Shown: in pieces, positions 13,255 through 25,700 of the stretch
How positions within the stretch are numbered: the stretch's first letter is position 1
Layout of the letters: each line of letters starts with the position of its first letter
Assembly (NCBI RefSeq): GCF_001625215.2
Contig: NC_030381.2
Span: 52,811,214 to 52,875,213 of the forward strand
Direction: 5' to 3'
Length of the DNA stretch: 64,000 nt
DNA from: Daucus carota subsp. sativus
Taxonomy: Eukaryota; Streptophyta; Magnoliopsida; Apiales; Apiaceae
Program-made: the position numbers and the translations under genes
Notes under the pieces: generated by a model
Told to the model about the DNA's origin: nothing
The model's database searches: none
What the model saw: the letters and a program-made list of their open reading frames with translations, nothing else

Positions 13255-13510
13255 ATCACAAATTTGAAGATTTGAGGTGGCTCTATTGGCGGAATTGTCC
13301 TTTTGAAGCGTTTACATATTGAATTTTACCCAAACAACGTTTTTTTCTTGCATTGCCAGGTAGTAGAACAAGAACAATGTGGGAAGTAAACATGGTAGGC
13401 ATTATGAGTTCGTTTCTTGCATATACAATATTTATATTAAAAGTTTAAAATTTAGTCCTTCTGATTGCACTTAATTTCACAGGTTTTTGAAAAAATGAAG
13501 ACTCTGGGGG
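13255..13510 (+). pseudogene. Relic of a third TNL (linker exon and LRR-exon start)
   Basis: Matches TNL-2 10555-10800 in order: AGATTTGAGGTGGCTCT, TTGGCGGAATTGTCC, GAATTTTACCC, then TGGGAAGTAAACATGGTAGG with the conserved exon end and donor, an intron of the same size, and TTTCACAGGTTTTTGA at the LRR-exon start. A one-base insertion (CCTTTTGAAGCG against CCTTTGAAATG) shifts the frame, the FYPQ-equivalent region is disrupted, and after AAGACTCTGG no LRR sequence follows. No TIR or NB-ARC is nearby. It is a decayed piece of the tandem array. Confidence 0.75.
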
Positions 13511-13554
13511 ACTCCTTGAAACTTCTGAAATTTAAAGTGTTGATATGCTTATCA

Positions 13555-14700
13555 TGTCTGGTGTTGGTTTGATAGATTTTGAAGGTAAATCCTGTTAATG
13601 TTTTCTTATAAAGTGTCAACTACTAGAAGATTAGTTGCTGTGGGAGCGCGTTGTGTGTTTGAGTAATTGCCTCCTCAAATGTGGCTACTTTGAAGAAATT
13701 TCATGCCGTAAATTGTCAACAGGATCTTAGGTACCACGACGAATCACTGGCCTAGGTTTAGTCATGACCGCCCATATTCAACTTATAAGTGTCCTTGAAT
13801 TTTGTGGTGACTTTGGATGCAAGAATGAGAAGTTAGGCGTACGTGGTACATACAATTACATACTTTTTTTATGAAAGTTGCCTCTATTTGAGGCTGTCTA
13901 GGGCGTCATTCAACTAAATGGTGTAGTTCAGGCAGTACTTCAAAGTTCAAAGTTTGTCATACACGATTCTTTAAAAACGGCGATATTGTTGTTTCAATGG
14001 TTGCATTTTCATCGGAAGTAGTTTAGTATATCTGCTTTTCAGTATTGTTCCACATAGAAGATTTGTTCATAAACAAAGGAGCCACTATCAGCAGACATCA
14101 ACACTGGAATATTATCATTTTCAATATCTGTATCTGATTTTTTCCATATTCTATTTGGACAGAGCGCTACAAAATGTTGTTTGGTTACTGGATCAACTTA
14201 CCTGATACACACTGGGAAGTTAAATGAAACCTAGACACTAAGTAGTATGCCGATTGAACCTAATGCCTCCGGAAGAAATATAGAGAGCGTAATGGTAATT
14301 TCCGTATGGAGAACATGTGATATTGTTTCGACTTTGGAGGAGTCCATTGATGAGTATTACTGGCATGGGCTGGGGAGATATAAGATGGGGACGCTTGAGT
14401 AAGTCGATATGTGTGTAGTTTTTTTCTCTACTTTAAATGCTTAAAAACTAGTTAATGACCTGAGATAAGAATTTTTTCATCAGAGCATATTCATCGCACA
14501 CATCCTATGAGTTATACTGTTATCTTTATAAGAATTTTTTCATGTATAATCTCTTAACCTACCCTGACAGCGTCTATAAATTACTCATATCTTGATCATA
14601 ATATAAGCTAAAGACTCGGAGTCAAATGTTATGGACATTACCTGTGCTGGTTTTTTTATCTGTTAAAGGGAGCAGAAGTACGGATCTTTTATTACCAGTT
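13555..14700 (+). repeat. Second copy of the TNL 3' flank, blocks in the order C-D-A-B
   Basis: C (about 13555-13750, GAAGAAATTTCATG, CAACAGGATCTTAG), D (about 14040-14215, AGAAGATTTGTTCATAAACA and TTGTTTGGTTACTGGA), A (about 14300-14500, GTGATATTGTTT, ACTTTAAATGCT, GACCTGAGATAAGA) and B (about 14575-14690, TCTTGATCATAATATA). After TNL-1 the order is A-B-C-D. The permuted order suggests that parts of two tandem units are joined here. Confidence 0.55.
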
Positions 14701-17060
14701 TCAGCTAATTTATCAGCAAAGATATAACAAAGGTTACGTATTTAGGCTAGGAAGCAAGATTATGCTAATTATGATTACATATCTTAAACTATTCGTAAGT
14801 ACCTGTTAATTAAACATCTGTTCGTATTATTGTGCCTTTATATAATGAAATCTGCAGACTCTTAACTCTTACCATTCTACTTCTCTGTAGGCTGACGTTG
14901 TAAGAAACTATTAATCTTATTTACTTTACATTAGATATCTTTTGAACAATGCAAACACTTGGTCAGAACCATAAACTCTTCCATGTTATTACTAGAAAAT
15001 TAGAACAGTGACGGGGTGACAATCTCTATCTTTGCTAATGACATGCCATTGCACATTCAATGATGGCTTGTGAATTCCTATTCCTAGCATTTTTATTGAA
15101 TACATTGTGAAATTGCTTCACGGACTGAGTTGTTTTTTAAAACATTTCAGCTCGTCTTCTCATCGTCGGCTGCAGCTTCTGACCGTTGCCAAACGATGTT
15201 TCCAGCACAGAGGAGTCTCTAATATCCGCAGCAAATCAGACTAAAAACGGAAACTAGAGAGTTGCATTACTTCACTACTGTTGTAGCGCACAATGGTTCC
15301 AGTGGGTATATCGTCAAAGGATCTTAGGAAATTCCAAACAGTCTTGGGTGCTTTGTGTAACAACTAACTGTGAGAAACAGATGGAGTACAATGCCAACTT
15401 GTGTGAAAACTGAACTAACAGCAAATGCACATATTTTTCGTATTCATATTCTGATTCAGAACGCTTCTCATTTTAATAGTCTTTTTTGTTGAAATAAAAT
15501 ATTATATAATACTTGTCTTCTTCTCTAGTTGATGTTCTATTTTCAATATTGGCTACTCTTTTAAGAATTTTAACTGCACATTTATAAATATAATTCTAAA
15601 TTTTATTATTTTTAAGAAAAATATGACATTAGTATTTTTGTTCACAAAAATTAATTTAAAAATTATATTTTTATAAATATATGATCAAAACTGTTATATG
15701 TACAAAATACAGGAGACTAGCATATCCAAACCGATTGAGATGGATCATACCTCCCACCACTTAAAAAATTATTCTAACACAAACCTATGGAATTCTAATT
15801 TAACGTCACCAGCCTTATTTTTATCTGAGTCAAAACTAGTAGTTGAAATTAACTGTTGTTTTTGTTTGGAGTAACTCATACGTTTGTGTATACTGAGTAC
15901 ATACAGCAGTAGAAGCATGTGAAGTCTAAGATCTGCAGCAATTAAGGTTAAAATACGGACAAATAGAGTAAGTATGAGGCTATTATTAGACTAATGACTT
16001 TTGTCTTCATTTGGTTAACATTTTTGGGGATCTGAATTTAATATTACTTACTATATGTCGTATACAAATATTTTTAGAATATTGCAACTTTCTTCCTAAA
16101 GTGCGTGATCCCAGCTAATTTATCATACCCAAAAATTCATTCCAAAAGCTTGCATATTACTCAACATCAACCGTACACATAAAATAATGCTTACTTTTCC
16201 ATCATTTAACATGTTGCATACTATTATCATATTATCATGTAAATATTCTGGAAATTGGAATAAAATTAAATTTTGAAATAATATTGTTTACAAATTGTAT
16301 AATATCAATCATAAATTATACAACAAAATCTGCTAATTATTTTATATAATAAATAAATATAAGAATTTAAATGTGTACCCATGTTTTATATTTTTATGAT
16401 AATTAAATACGCTTCAAGAGCTGTTCGCTATGATTTTTTATATTTGACAGAGAAATTGATACGTATTTCGAGATTTTTATAAGATATAAATTTAAAAATT
16501 AATTATATCTAAACAAAAATTAAAAGGAAAAGTTTTTAAGATTAAATTATGAAATTATATTTATATACATATTAAAATAAGGGTCAGAAAAATTATAAAA
16601 AAAATAATGGGACCGAGTGATAACCGAGATTTTATAAATGCGTGATGACGTTTGAGCTGGTTGTGGGAAAAAGATAGTAGTAGGCGGTAAAGTTTGGTAA
16701 CAGTAGTAGAATAGTGAGATATTCCACTAGCCAGCAAAAAATGTGAATTATTGGACCCTAACTTTGGGGGAAAGCAAGAGAGATTCAAGAAACAGGAGGC
16801 TGAGACTTGGAACGCCATTAGAATCTATGAGCAGCTGATGGTATGGATGACGATTTTAAGTATTGAATAACCGGATTTGACTTTGTTGCATGTTAGTTTT
16901 GCATACACACACTGTTCTGCGGGCGCATGCACATCGATCTGTCATTTCCCATCTTGATGTTATGCTCCTTACGTATGATGTTGAGGTTGATTGTTTTACA
17001 ACCTAACATTGTGTATGCCTGCAAATATGCCAAGCAGCCCCATAACCGATCAGAATTTCG
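14701..17060. other. Gene-poor AT-rich stretch
   Basis: No reading frame with a recognisable domain, no RNA gene and no element ends that I can support. A slightly more GC-rich patch at about 15150-15370 has no assignable content. Confidence 0.5.
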
Positions 17061-17065
17061 AGAAA

Positions 17066-17215
17066 GGATTTGGCTAGTGTGTGCTCGTTAAATGTTATTG
17101 GTGAAGCTTTTGTATATGTAAGAGGTCCATCATTATTAATAAGCAGTATTCAATCAAAATGAGTTAAATATATAAATTTGATACTTAGTATTTGCTCCGG
17201 ACATATCATAGAAAA
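17066..17215. mobile_element. Decayed copy of the 9-bp-TSD Mutator-like MITE
   Basis: Left end TTTGGCTAGTGTGTGCTC and right end CATAGAAAAACCG match the two ends of the element at 21978-22171 read in reverse; inside, GGTCCATCATTATTA and CAATCAAAAT match its middle in order. Target duplication no longer readable. Confidence 0.6.
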
Positions 17216-18590
17216 ACCGTTTTAAAAATAATATAATTTGTTTGGATATGAAAAGTTCCGGTTTCTTTCAACAAAATAGGTTTCAGTTTTTCTAAACTTG
17301 TTTGTGTAAAAAAATTTGGATTTTTCCAACCAAAATCAGTTTCAATTTTTCTAGATCATTGCGTTTGTGTAAAGATACAGAAGAGAGAGCAATTAAAATT
17401 GAGAAAATTAACTTCTATTTCTATTTTTGTAAACCTCCTATTTCTTTTCAATTTTTTTTATAATAAAACTCTACTTTTGATTATCAAATATATTGAATAG
17501 AATATATCCAATTGCTTAAATAACTCGTGTATCCGCTGAATTAACCGGATTAAATTCAATGGAGTAATAATGTAAATTGTTTTTTCGATGTCATGACAAA
17601 ACTAATAGACTTGGAAAAACAAGTGATTTAATTAGCGGGCCATGTGGTTTTATGGCTGGGAGGAGCAGATGATGGGCATGATGTAAGAAAAAATAAAGGA
17701 AAAGAATAAATTGTTGTAAATTGGCAGACACCAACCATAGCAATACGTTATACTTTCCCACCATCAATGGTGCATCTTCAACCTTTGTTTCCTTTTCCTT
17801 CCTCCTCCATGTCATTGTGCTTCTCTTTGGCTCCACCACAATTTATTTACTTTTCTATTTTCAGAAAATTATGCAAAATGACTAACTTCCTTGAATCCTT
17901 TCTTTTTACCCTTGTTAGTTTGCATATAATAATTTATCTAACTGTCCGTCCTACTCGATTTTATATAAATTTTTCATTATTTAATATGTATTTTAAAATT
18001 TTTATAAAGTATAATTTTATTATATATATTTTTTAAAATTTTATTTCTAAAGAAAATTTAAATATTAAATATTTATTTAGAAGAAAAATCATATTATAAA
18101 ATAACTTCTAAAATCATATTTTATAAAAAATTTAAAATATGTGTCAAACTGTCTGTCGCAATAATATACTATTAAATGATATGAAGGGAGTAACTTTCGA
18201 ACACTCAAAATATTTTTTTCACCGAAATTTTCAATAAATTCAATTTAAATTTCGAGGATGTATGAACTTGACTCGTCTCGTTTACGAAGAAAACAATCAC
18301 GATATTCCTTCTGGTCAATTTCACAAGACGTTTGATTTTTTACATGTATGTTTAGAAGGATTGATCATATATTCAAAATTTATAGTTCTAATTTTTTTTG
18401 AATAAAAGTATGTGTGTCCTATTATAATTTATAATTATAGAAATATTAATTTTTATTATATAACCAAAACATAATTTTTTAAATTAAGTGTAAAAAATCA
18501 AGATTATATAGGAAAGCACAGAGAGTATCACAAATGGGAAAACTGGTTTGGTACGATTAGTTGAAGAATATGAACTGAAAGTTAAACAGA
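17216..18590. other. AT-rich intergenic stretch, no gene seen
   Basis: Short frames only. A possible degenerate Stowaway-like piece ends near 18192 (GAAGGGAGTAAC), but a partner left end is too weak to call. Confidence 0.45.
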
Positions 18591-18639
18591 GAGTAAAGAC
18601 TCTTACTTTCACTCCACATGTCATGCATCAAAGTCTTAC

Positions 18640-19050
18640 ATTTACACCAGAAACCAAAGCAAGCTTTGAAGAAGCACGACTGCCACGTAGGCTCCGAGAC
18701 GTGACGTAAGCATGACAAGGAGAGAGAAGGGGAAATGAGTTGCTGGTGATTATGTCACTCGAGATTTCGAAAAGCAAAAGAAAGGGGTTCACTTACGGAC
18801 ACACCACACTGCACACGTCATCCAGAGGAGTGGGCCCCGGAAGTAAAGGAGGAGGAGTTCTTACGTAAGCTGAGGTGTGACGAGGCAATTAAATAAGGGG
18901 CAATAAATGAAACAGGCAGGAGTACATGTGATCGGCCCCATCGTAAGCCAGCAATTTAAGAAAATAAATTACGGTAATAAATGACGTGGAGATGCATGTG
19001 GTTTTCCCCACTCGCGGGAGTGGCACGGAATCACGTTGGTATCACTTCCG
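18640..19050 (+). promoter_or_regulatory. TGACG/ACGT-rich block upstream of the glutaredoxin gene
   Basis: A 400-base GC-richer island in AT-rich DNA with many ACGT cores: GTGACGTAAGC near 18697, CACGTCATCC near 18817, CTTACGTAAG near 18870, GTGTGACGAGG near 18876, TGACGTGG near 18982 and CACGTTGG near 19034. TGACG is the core bound by TGA bZIP factors (as-1 type). The block has no reading frame. It lies 1.0-1.35 kb upstream of a CC-type glutaredoxin, a family whose members partner with TGA factors. Regulation of that gene from here is inference. Confidence 0.45.
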
Positions 19051-19560
19051 GAGTTCATTGTTGCTCAAACTTTTATAAACTTTACACTTTGTTTTATTCT
19101 ATAGGTATGATTTCTCGTATAAATTTTATATTTACATGACGATATTGAATCATCTTTAAATTTATATGATATATATTTCTTTTTTATGATCTAATACTTA
19201 TCTCCAGTTACAAGAGATTCTTATTTAAAATTAGCCATAAAATACTACAGATAAAATTTATACAAATTGTAGACAAAAATCATGATTTCAATAAAATATT
19301 TTTCTTATCTAAAATTTTAGCAAACACTCTTATATTAGTAATATTAACTTAAGTTTTAAAAATTAATAAAAGAGTTTCGAATCATCACTTATCATATAAG
19401 AATGACTCTATAAGAATTTATATCAATTAACGATGTTCATCATAATAATAATAATATATTATTTTCAACAAAGAAGTGTCTCCTGAGCAAATTCTTATAA
19501 ATTCAACAAATCCTATGTAATCAGTATTTTATATTATTTCATACTAAGCGCATAATTTTA
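19051..19560. other. AT-rich stretch, no gene seen
   Basis: No coding potential. It separates the ACGT-rich block from a decayed MITE. Confidence 0.5.
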
Positions 19561-19564
19561 TATT

Positions 19565-19697
19565 TTTTGAGAGATTTTGATTGGTGGGGTGGTTGTATAT
19601 GCAGGGGGTCCACCATTATTAAGATATAAAAATCAATCAAATTTTCTCAAATATATAAAATTCCGCGCCTGGTGGGCACACAAGAGAAAAACCGATT
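19565..19697. mobile_element. Decayed copy of the 9-bp-TSD Mutator-like MITE
   Basis: GATTGGTGGGGTGG, GTATATGCAGGGGGTCCACC, TCAATCAAA, TTCCGCGC and GTGGGCACACA appear in the same order as in the reverse complement of 21978-22171. The terminal repeats are worn. Confidence 0.55.
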
Positions 19698-19861
19698 TTT
19701 TATTTACACACTTGTCAATAAATATCACGCTTTCTCTTACTCTATTCCGGCGCGTGAAAGATTACCCGAAAAAGCTAGATGCAGAGAAGAAATAACTACG
19801 TAAGAACTCCACTTTTCCTTCATCTGCACCAGAAAACAAAATAATTCACCTTTTCTCCTTG

Positions 19862-19868
19862 TATAAAG
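19862..19868 (+). promoter_or_regulatory. Probable TATA box of the glutaredoxin gene
   Basis: TATAAAG in CCTTGTATAAAGAATG, about 150 bases before the start codon, at a fitting distance for a leader of roughly 120 bases. A run of five TAAAT/AAATT pentamers (about 19980-20005) lies just before the ATG. Confidence 0.45.
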
Positions 19869-20016
19869 AATGCCACTCCCACCATCCCCCTCTCGTTGAC
19901 ATCAAAACACTCCACTTCATAATTTTATTATCTCCTCCACACCCTCCCAATTATTTTTCCCAACTCACCGGAAACAATATAAATTAAATTAAATTAAATT
20001 AAATAATTTAATTATC

Positions 20017-20445
20017 ATGCAAGGCGTCAAGCGCTTCCTCCCGCCGTCCGACGGCGGCGTCCGCCTCGAGCTCAGCCCCACCACCGCCTCCCCCCTCGCC
20101 CTCGACGTCTCCGAGACCACCGAGACGCGAATCCAGCGCCTCATTTCCGAGAACCCCGTGATTATTTTCAGCCGAAATTCATGTTGCATGTGCCACGTCA
20201 TGAAGCGCTTGCTCTCGACGATTGGCGTGCACCCCACGGTGATCGAGCTGGAGGAGGACGAGATCGGCGCGCTCTCCGCCGCCGTCGACGAGAATGACCG
20301 CGGCGGCGCGGGGGCGCCGGTGGTGTTTATTGGCGGCGCGCGCGTGGGGGGGCTCGAGAGCCTCGTGGCGCTTCATCTCAGTGGCCATCTTGTGGCGAAG
20401 CTTGTGGAAGTTGGTGCGCTTGGAGGGATGAATATGGTATTGTAA
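20017..20445 (+). CDS. CC-type (ROXY/GRXC9-like) glutaredoxin
   Basis: Single exon, 142 residues. CC-type glutaredoxins are land-plant-specific; family members bind TGA bZIP transcription factors in the nucleus and act in floral, stress and salicylate/jasmonate signalling. The active site is CCMC (in SCCMCHVMKRLL), the class hallmark, followed by VFIGGARVGGLESL, which forms the glutathione-binding part. The N-terminus MQG resembles GRXC9-type proteins. Two features are odd. The coding region is strongly GC-rich against AT-rich surroundings. And the C-terminus reads VGALGGMNMVL where most family members end in ALWL or a close variant, the motif used for TOPLESS recruitment in ROXY1-type proteins. 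The start is the first ATG after the TAAAT run. Confidence 0.9.
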   Translation: MQGVKRFLPPSDGGVRLELSPTTASPLALDVSETTETRIQRLISENPVIIFSRNSCCMCHVMKRLLSTIGVHPTVIELEEDEIGALSAAVDENDRGGAGAPVVFIGGARVGGLESLVALHLSGHLVAKLVEVGALGGMNMVL

Positions 20446-20683
20446 TGAATTTGTGGTAATTAATTTGTTTTAATTATGGTATTTATTTAGGTGATAAGAA
20501 TTAAAATAAATTTAGTTTATGTTATATATGTTTGTTAGAAAAAAAAATGAAAAAATCATGATCAGAATGGTTGATTTTGTGATTTGGCCTAATGGGTTTT
20601 CACTTGATCAATTGTCTTGATCATTAGATGAAGTATTAGATTGTAATCTTGTTTTGTTGTTTTTATAATGTTATATAGTCTAT

Positions 20684-21354
20684 GGGGCCGTTTGGCTGGA
20701 CTTAAAAGAAGTAACTTATTGCTTAAAGTAAAGAAGTGGATTAGAAGTGATAAGTTGGTCGGGACTTAAAAGCTATTATAAGTGTTTGGATACCGTGACT
20801 TATAAGTTTTTAAGTGTTTGGATAACTTAACTTTTAAGTTTGATATAGTTTTGTAGTTTTGTAATAAAATTATTTGAAATTTACGAAATAAATTAAGAAA
20901 AGTTGATGAAAATATTAGATCAGATTAATATTTATTGTGTATAAAAAAAGATTTTTGGTCTGTTTTGTCTCTTATTTTATTATAAGTTTATTTATTTATT
21001 TCTTTAGATAGTATTAAAGATATAATTCATAAATAAATGAAAAGATTTAAGCAGACTTCACGATCAATAATTTAAATAAGTGAAATTATGATTTGAAAGG
21101 ACTAAATTGTGTCACATTTAAATATTTGGAAAGTAACAGCAGGAAAAAATAAATAAACAAAAGCAGGAAGCAAAGGGGAGTAAGTTGAAAGAAGCGGAAG
21201 TTGTGTCCTGAAAAAAAGCTCCATTTCCTAGCTTATTTTCTCTGACTTCTTTTGCTTTTTTAAGTACTTCCGATCGTTAGCCAAACGCACAGCAAAAAAG
21301 TAGAAGTGGGCTTCCAGACTTTTAAGCCCAGAAGCCATGTTGCCAAACATCCAC
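20684..21354. mobile_element. Non-autonomous TIR element, possibly PIF/Harbinger-like
   Basis: Left end GGGGCCGTTTGGCTGGACTT; the right end, read inverted, is GTGGATGTTTGGCAACATGG, and both lead into CTTAAAAG. The flanks carry TAT on each side (20681-20683, 21355-21357), a possible 3-bp target duplication. AT-rich interior with AAGTAACTTATTGCTTAAAG, shared in part with 52411-52658. No coding capacity. Confidence 0.5.
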
Positions 21355-21968
21355 TATGAATTCAAACAAGCTTGAATTCTAGTACTTCTCTTGTTGCCAG
21401 ATTGAAATTTCAGTTCAGTCATTGCAGTTTAAGCTTTTAAGTTAATATGCATATTTATGTATAACATCTATCATCGTAAAAGTCGGGAATAAGAACTAAG
21501 CGACTAACCTATTCACTTATGGATTCGGAATTTATTTGAGATTTTTTGTGTAAAAACACTGATAATATCATACGATATGTCACGTGTTCGATTCTCTTTC
21601 TCGGACCGATATATGTATGTATATATGATATACACACAAGAGGGGATGGAAGCATATTCTTGAGTTTCTTTTCTTATGGAAAAGGTTGTGCAGAAGCACT
21701 TTGTTTATGCAAATTTGGGGTCACAACTTGTAGTACTCTTGTTATTCTTTAGAACAAATTGACTGATTGTCTATTGATTTCACTGGAATCAAATGTGTTA
21801 GAATTCTTTGGTGTAGAATTTGTTTAACAAGAAAAGATTCATATATTGAATTTGTTGGAGTATGAATTATGATTTGACTGACTTGTCTTTACTTGGATGG
21901 ATTGAATACCTTTGGAACACAATAACCCACTTTCAGTAAGATTTCAAGAATCTTAACCACATGTGTAA

Positions 21969-22180
21969 TTATAACTACGGTTTTTCTATGGTGTGCCCAT
22001 GGGCACATGCTAAGCGCGGAAAATTTCGTGTTTGGATTATTTTGATTGGCTCCTATCTAATGATAATGGTGGACCCCCCTGCAAATACACCAACCAAACC
22101 AATCAAAATCTCCCAAAATACAAAAATTTCCGCGCTTAGCATGTGCCCATGGGCACACACTAGCCAAACCGTTATAACTA
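21969..22180. mobile_element. Mutator-like MITE with 9-bp target duplication (copy 1)
   Basis: The element is 21978-22171 (194 bp), flanked by TTATAACTA at 21969-21977 and 22172-22180. Terminal inverted repeats of about 40 bases read TATGGTGTGCCCATGGGCAC and then ATGCTAAGCGCG. The 9-bp exact target duplication fits the Mutator superfamily. No coding capacity. A second copy is at 38121-38312 and two decayed ones at 17066 and 19565. Confidence 0.88.
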
Positions 22181-22279
22181 TATTATATGTTTCCAGAAAT
22201 TACTGTGTATTCTCTTGTCCAATTCTATTGTTACACCCAAAATACTTGGGAAGTTCTGTTAGCCGATCTTTTTAATAAA

Positions 22280-22718
22280 TCATACTCCAACCATGTCCAT
22301 CTCGTTTATAATCTTAGCCAATCTTCGGTAGATAATTATATTTGTCGAAGTAAGAAATCTAACCTTCAGTAGATAATTATATTTATATTTGTCGAAGTAA
22401 AAAATCTAACCTAATTATATTCGTCGAAGTAAGAAATCTGTAGAAATCTGATTTATAATCTTAGCCAACCTTCGGTAGATAATTATATTTGTCGAAGTAA
22501 GAAATCTTTAGAAAAATTAAATATCGTTTATTATCATATAGAACTGACATATTCTATTTATAACAATTTAAATATTAATACATATAATTTTTCAATTATA
22601 ACCAACTAATATAACAAGTATAATCGAAAAACAATATCACAAGTTAGGGAAATTTTACATAATATTTTACTATTCCAACATAGCTAATGTTTCTAACTAA
22701 TCCATTGGAGATGCTGTT
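22280..22718. mobile_element. MITE with internal tandem repeats
   Basis: Right end CCATTGGAGATGCTG and left end TACTCCAACCATG are of the same kind as the element at 6695-7064. At about 22316-22510 a unit containing CTTCGGTAGATAATTATATT, then TGTCGAAGTAAGAAATCT, is repeated about four times with losses. The part after it matches 6870-7060 in order. Confidence 0.5.
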
Positions 22719-25700
22719 ACCAGATTCAGTGAATTCTTCAGTAGAGTGCACTCTACCCTGGAAATATTTCCGGCGGTGGTTCTTCACGTAAAGTTTGGTA
22801 GTAGTCGGTACCGCTAGTCTGCTACACGAATGTGTACCGTGCTTACCAAATTGAAGTATTTTCACCCACAAACGCTGGCACTCAGATATCGTAAAGTTCC
22901 TTAGTGTCCCATTCTGTGAAAATTACTACTACTATTATATTCATCAAAGTTCCAACCCTTTGTACAGGTATTAATAAAATAAGTAAATTTTAGAGTAACT
23001 TTTTAGAAAATCCAGAATAATTATCACGATTTTTGTTTATTACTGAGTTGAACCATGTGTGCCCAGTATGATTGTACTTTGGTATTATGGTAACTGAACT
23101 AGTACATACTCATTCAATTAAAGTTAAAGCCAAGATTGTATTGATAAATTTAAACTTTTCCATGTAAATATTTTTCATCAATAAAATTTAATACTCCATT
23201 ATTTTAAACTATATAATTTTTTCCCACCAAAATTTGACATAAATATAATATACACAATTTACTTTTATGTATTTAGAATTCATACAATTAGTTTCAAAAG
23301 TTAATAAATTTTGACGGGTCATATTCCTGATTTATTTAAAAAGCGTCTATTAATTTTAAAAAATATTTAAAATTTATAAACTACATTTCGATTTTACTAA
23401 AATCTCTAATTTATCAAAAATTCAAAAATTAATCAATTAGTTTTAATTTCCGACTTTTGAACTCATTAATCAGCGATGATGACGAGAAAAGTTGAAACAG
23501 ATGAATGAGATGGATGAAAAAGAGATGTAGTTATCTGGAGGGTGATGCCAAATTGCATTAAGTGTGTGCCATTACATAATACACGATCCAGGTGAGCTGG
23601 ACGGTGATTTATAATTCAAGTGGGTCCTTCTTCAACTTGGATTATGTTTCACTCAATACCTGAGGTCCATATAAACTTTAAACTCATCCCAAATTTCCAC
23701 CATACGAGTAATTTTTGCATATTATCATTCGATCAGTGATCTTTCTGATAGATGTGAATTAATTTAAAGATATAATTTGATTAAAATATAATTAATAGAA
23801 ATTAAACTAGAAATAAATTTAGAACAATACAATCCGGTTAGGAACAAAACTGATACATATAAAATATTATATATTATTATATATAATATGACATATATAC
23901 ATTTATTGTGTGCGTTTATATTTTAACAGCCAGGCTTTCCAAAAACAGAAAAGTGGAGTCTTAATCAGTGATAAAATAAAACAGAGGCATTATATGAGGA
24001 AGAGCTTAAAGTTCACTTCTTGTCAACTTCCTTTCATTTCTTCTTCTTGAGGGCTTAGATTTGATAATGCTGAATGCTGAGTGACAACAACGATTTATGT
24101 ACTCATAGCACACTACACTCTGCCACAATTTAAACACTTTTTGAAGCCGCCTCTCAATACCTCATAAGTCATAATTCTCAAACCGAATTAGGGATAGTTG
24201 GCTAGTTTAAACGACTGTCAAGAATCGGAAATCTGAACTAATCATTGATTTGCCTATTCAAAATTTATCAAGAATTTATTAAAAATATATTGATATATTG
24301 AAGATTTTTAGTCAAATTATGATATAATTGATAAATCGTAATTTTTTTTTATAATGATTGATCGGGAATTAATCAAAAATTTTCAATAAATCATGAATTT
24401 TTAGTTTAAAAATCAAATAATAATTTTTTTTCTTTGAACTATGATTACAAGTTAAAATCAATAATTCACTTTCATCCGGACATTAAAATCAATGATAATA
24501 AATTTTTTTCATCCTCACTAGAAATCATGATTCTGATAAAATATTAGAAAATTGTATATGAATTTTTTAATATGTGTATGTGATCACATTAATAATCACT
24601 TTTTAATTAGAGGATAAAATTCTGTTGAATATAATGACATTCTGTATACAAAAAAGCTTCCGCACATAAAAATATGTCGTTTAATTAAAAATTAATTATT
24701 AATATATGCCATGCGGACACCAAATATCTAATTATATATGCATACACATGCAAATCACCTTTAAGCATAAGTGGCACACATAAAAGGATTGCTAAAATCA
24801 CTAACATGCCCCACCACCAAGAATCTTTTCATAGTTGCCAAGCAATAGTATAGGAATCTTTAATTGAATCTTTCAAAAAGGCAACTACACATATAGTTCT
24901 CCCCACACTCAAGTCTCAACCATTCATTATACTAAAGTGTATAGTTCTAACATGAACTTGCTCATTTTTCTAAACTATAGATACCTCAACTCCTTTCTAG
25001 CCAATATTTGGTTTATGCTTTCCTGTCTTATTTGTATTATTAAAGTCCTTAAAAGTCACTTTTTCTTTCCAAGCACTTTTCCATCATTTCTTCTCCTTTC
25101 TTTAGTTGAGTGAGGTCATGTTGCTATTTGGCCTATAGATACAACATGGTTGTGTGCATATGTGGTGCTAGTGATTAGGCTAATTGAGTTGGGGAGTGAA
25201 TTATTTAGGAGAAGAAGAGAGTTAATCACCAGTTGGCATCTCCCTCGTGAGCTTTTCAACATTATTTCATCATTATTATTAAGTGGAGACAACACTTGTA
25301 CTGTTACTGTTTGTTTTTATTTTTTGAATTATTTGGGCGTGTGACAAGATAGCATAACGGTTAAATTATGGAGATTCTCTCCACTATCACTCTACTGATT
25401 CTACTTGCTGTCTAGCAATTCGTAGGCTCAACTTGTTACACATGACTATTTTCATAGGATTTCCGGTTGCTTCGGTTTTCGATTTTGCTCATCTTAGTAC
25501 TTATACCAACTATTCAGTATTCTAATATTAACCCCCGTAGTTTTATAAATTATATTAGATTTTTTAATAAATTTGAAATATCAATATTTATATATAAAAA
25601 ATAAAAATAATTTATGAAATTATATTTTATATACATCTTAATACGTGTCAAATAATAAAAAATTATAAATAAATAAGAGACACAGAATGAATATAGTTGA

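Noticed and set aside
21575-21610. GTGTTCGATTCTC as a tRNA T-arm
   Set aside because: No acceptor stem, D-arm or anticodon arm can be folded around it.
24200-24460. Region resembling hAT subterminal repeats
   Set aside because: No definable ends or target duplication.
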